DNA from: an uncultured Clostridia bacterium
GTDB lineage: Bacteria; Bacillota; Clostridia; Christensenellales; CAG-917
DNA length: 7,599 nt
Direction of reading: 5' to 3'
NCBI GenBank assembly: GCA_947174215.1
Contig: CAMWIB010000048.1
Coordinates: 1-7,599 of the forward strand
Shown piece after piece: positions 6,320-7,599 of the stretch. The notes beneath the pieces were generated by a model, which did no database searches, was not told where the DNA came from, and saw only the letters and a list, made by a program, of their open reading frames with translations. The position numbers and the translations under genes are program-made. Positions within the stretch are counted from its first letter, which is position 1; each line of letters begins with the position of its first letter.

Positions 6320-7033
6320 ATGACGTACAAAGATTTGCAGATTATATTTGAAGACAACCACCTGCTCGTGGTAGTGAAGCCTGCCGACATCCCCGTACAG
6401 GCTGACGAGAGCGGCGACCCCGATATGCTCACAATGCTCAAAGCGTATCTCGTTGAAAAGTACAATAAACCGGGTGACGCATACCTTGGACTTGTTCACA
6501 GACTCGACAGACCTACGGGCGGCGTAATGGTCTTTGCCAAAACCTCAAAGGCGGCGGAGCGTATTTGCGAGGCGATAAGAAACGGCGAGGTCGATAAAAA
6601 GTATCTTGCCGTACTCGAAGGTGTGCCGAGATATAAGTCGGACAAGCTTCGCTGCTACCTCAAAAAGTTCTCCAACACCAATACGGTGAAGATGGTCCCT
6701 GCACTCACCGAAGGCGCAAAGTACGCAGAGCTTGACTATAAGGTTCTTGCCGAAAAGCAGAATTACAGCCTCGTATCCGTAAGGCTCATCACGGGTAGAG
6801 GACATCAGATACGCGTGCAGATGGCGGGTATGGGAACGCCAATCGTAGGCGACAGAAAATACGGAAATCCAGAAAAGTCAAATTGTCCGATGTGCCTCTG
6901 GGCAACCGAGCTTAGGTTTACTCACCCCGTCAGCGGCAAAACGATGGTATTCAGGGTCTATCCCCCTGAAATCGCCCCTTGGACGGCGTTTAATGTGGAT
7001 GCGTTTCTTCGCATCACCACCCCGGAAGAGTAA
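6320..7033 (+). CDS. RluA-family pseudouridine synthase
   Basis: This 237-residue enzyme of the RluA family converts uridine to pseudouridine in rRNA or tRNA. The family motif HRLDRPTGG (60-68) contains the catalytic aspartate Asp63. The other conserved segments are LVVVKPADIPV (16-26), KKYLAVLEG (93-101), LITGRGHQIRVQMA (156-169) and GDRKYG (177-182). The protein begins directly with the catalytic domain: no S4 RNA-binding domain is present, as in the shorter RluA subfamily. A CPMC pair (189-192) lies just after GDRKYG. Target specificity cannot be assigned. ATG at 6320 has AAGGA (6309-6313) 6 bases upstream. It is probably the last gene of the ileS operon, since a strong terminator follows 35 bases after the stop and no promoter is evident in the spacer. 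Confidence 0.95.
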   Translation: MTYKDLQIIFEDNHLLVVVKPADIPVQADESGDPDMLTMLKAYLVEKYNKPGDAYLGLVHRLDRPTGGVMVFAKTSKAAERICEAIRNGEVDKKYLAVLEGVPRYKSDKLRCYLKKFSNTNTVKMVPALTEGAKYAELDYKVLAEKQNYSLVSVRLITGRGHQIRVQMAGMGTPIVGDRKYGNPEKSNCPMCLWATELRFTHPVSGKTMVFRVYPPEIAPWTAFNVDAFLRITTPEE

Positions 7034-7067
7034 ATTCAATTATTGAATGATTGACTTTGGATGAGAT

Positions 7068-7103
7068 TAAAAATGTCGCCTTGAAATAGAGGCGACATTT
7101 TTA
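7068..7103. terminator. Bidirectional intrinsic terminator after the ileS operon
   Basis: A 14-bp perfect stem (arms 7068-7081 and 7090-7103, 8-base loop) has the core GTCGCCT/AGGCGAC and is flanked by A5 and T5 tracts, typical of a Rho-independent terminator. It ends the plus-strand operon and separates it from the rhomboid gene. Confidence 0.92.
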
Positions 7104-7122
7104 CTAATCGATATTACGTGTT

Positions 7123-7157
7123 TTGTTTTTGCAATAATATATGTTACAATATATATA
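7123..7157 (+). promoter_or_regulatory. Possible promoter of the rhomboid gene
   Basis: Two overlapping candidates exist. TTGTTT (7123-7128) lies 16 bases before TACAAT (7145-7150), and TTGCAA (7129-7134) lies 17 bases before TATATA (7152-7157). Neither is strong, but the preceding terminator makes a promoter here necessary if the gene is expressed. Confidence 0.4.
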
Positions 7158-7182
7158 GTTTCAAATTTAGTGTGGTTGTATT

Positions 7183-7599
7183 GTGGAAGGCGAGAGGAGA
7201 AAATTTGAATTTAAGCAGCTTATAACGGCGACGAATATATTGATTGGGGTATTGATTATTCTATATCTTCTTGACTGCTATTTGCCGTTGCCGAGTGGGT
7301 ACAGCGGATATACGGCGTGGGACAGCGAGAGTCCCGCGTGGTTGAATTATCTGTTGGGAAGCTGCGGTGGCTTGGTGTCAAATTCGTTAGCGATGGGCGG
7401 CGCGCTTGCAAACGGAGCGGCGGTCTATCGTCATTTTACTCAGATATTTTTGCATGGCGGACTTCTGCATTTGATTGCCAACGTAGTGGGTTTATTTTTT
7501 ATCGGCAACTACGCGGAAAAGAGATACGGCTGGTGGCTCACCTTAATATTGTTCGTGCTTGTCGGGTTTGTTGAGAGTTTTATCACAGACCCTCTGTAT
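7183..7599 (+). CDS. Rhomboid-family intramembrane serine protease (5' part, runs off the window)
   Basis: An open frame of 139 codons continues past the window edge. GTG at 7183 is the first usual start after an in-frame TAG (7168-7170); the ribosome site is weak, so the start is tentative. The protein begins with a charged cytoplasmic tail, then a first membrane helix (about residues 14-35: NILIGVLIILYLLDCYL). A polar loop of about 45 residues follows, then the rhomboid signature YRHFTQIFLHGGLLHLIANV (82-101). Arg83, His91, His96 and Asn100 align by spacing with E. coli GlpG Arg137, His145, His150 and the oxyanion-hole Asn154. GNYAEKRYG (108-116) matches the conserved G...E...G segment. The catalytic GxSG serine and distal histidine would lie beyond the window, so activity cannot be confirmed. 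Rhomboids cleave substrates within membrane helices. Confidence 0.85.
   Translation, partial: MEGERRKFEFKQLITATNILIGVLIILYLLDCYLPLPSGYSGYTAWDSESPAWLNYLLGSCGGLVSNSLAMGGALANGAAVYRHFTQIFLHGGLLHLIANVVGLFFIGNYAEKRYGWWLTLILFVLVGFVESFITDPLY

Noticed and set aside
7034..7048. ATTCAAT/ATTGAAT palindrome after the pseudouridine synthase stop, possible operator.
   Set aside because: A/T-rich, 7-bp arms, located after the stop and before a terminator, with no promoter next to it.
7317..7574. Plus-strand 85-codon frame near the window end.
   Set aside because: It is an alternative frame of the rhomboid gene; the rhomboid frame has the R/H/H/N signature and this one has no motif.

Overview
The window looks like a chromosomal segment of an uncultured, probably gut-associated Bacillota (Clostridia-type) bacterium. 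The evidence is indirect: strong Shine-Dalgarno sites with textbook sigma-A spacing, a type 2 isoleucyl-tRNA synthetase, BspA-type leucine-rich repeats, TGAAAT-linked hairpin repeats of a kind I associate with Clostridia, and moderate GC. No species can be named from the sequence.

Layout. Positions 1-1715 carry a minus-strand gene for a 548-residue protein that joins three normally separate modules: an FMN-type nitroreductase, a TIR domain and a run of BspA-like (LRR_5) leucine-rich repeats. It has its own near-consensus promoter and ribosome site (1723-1770). Behind it lie a small hairpin-repeat array (1813-1855), a long bidirectional terminator (1854-1894) and a minus-strand tRNA-Gly(CCC) gene with encoded CCA (1893-1966) and its own promoter. 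From about 2130 the plus strand takes over: a promoter, then ileS (type 2 IleRS), a class I SAM-dependent methyltransferase starting one base after the ileS stop, and, after an 82-base G/C-rich repeat spacer, an RluA-family pseudouridine synthase. A strong terminator (7068-7103) closes this run. A rhomboid-family membrane protease gene then begins with GTG at 7183 and runs off the end of the window.

How the genes work together. The ileS-methyltransferase-pseudouridine synthase run is a translation/RNA-modification unit: it charges tRNA-Ile and modifies RNA of undetermined identity. No T-box leader is visible before ileS; the predicted leader is only about 28 bases. The rhomboid gene looks like a separate transcription unit.

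The most unusual element is the nitroreductase-TIR-LRR protein. TIR domains in bacteria are often NAD+-cleaving effectors in anti-phage or signalling systems, LRRs often act as recognition surfaces, and nitroreductases bind FMN and use NAD(P)H. A single soluble protein carrying all three, expressed alone from its own promoter beside a tRNA gene and between inverted hairpin-repeat sequences, is a reasonable candidate for an undescribed sensor-effector. That function is inference; the domain architecture is directly visible.

No gene-free stretch exceeds 300 bases. The longest, 1967-2192, holds only the two divergent promoters and A/T-rich sequence. I saw no CRISPR array, insertion sequence or replication origin.
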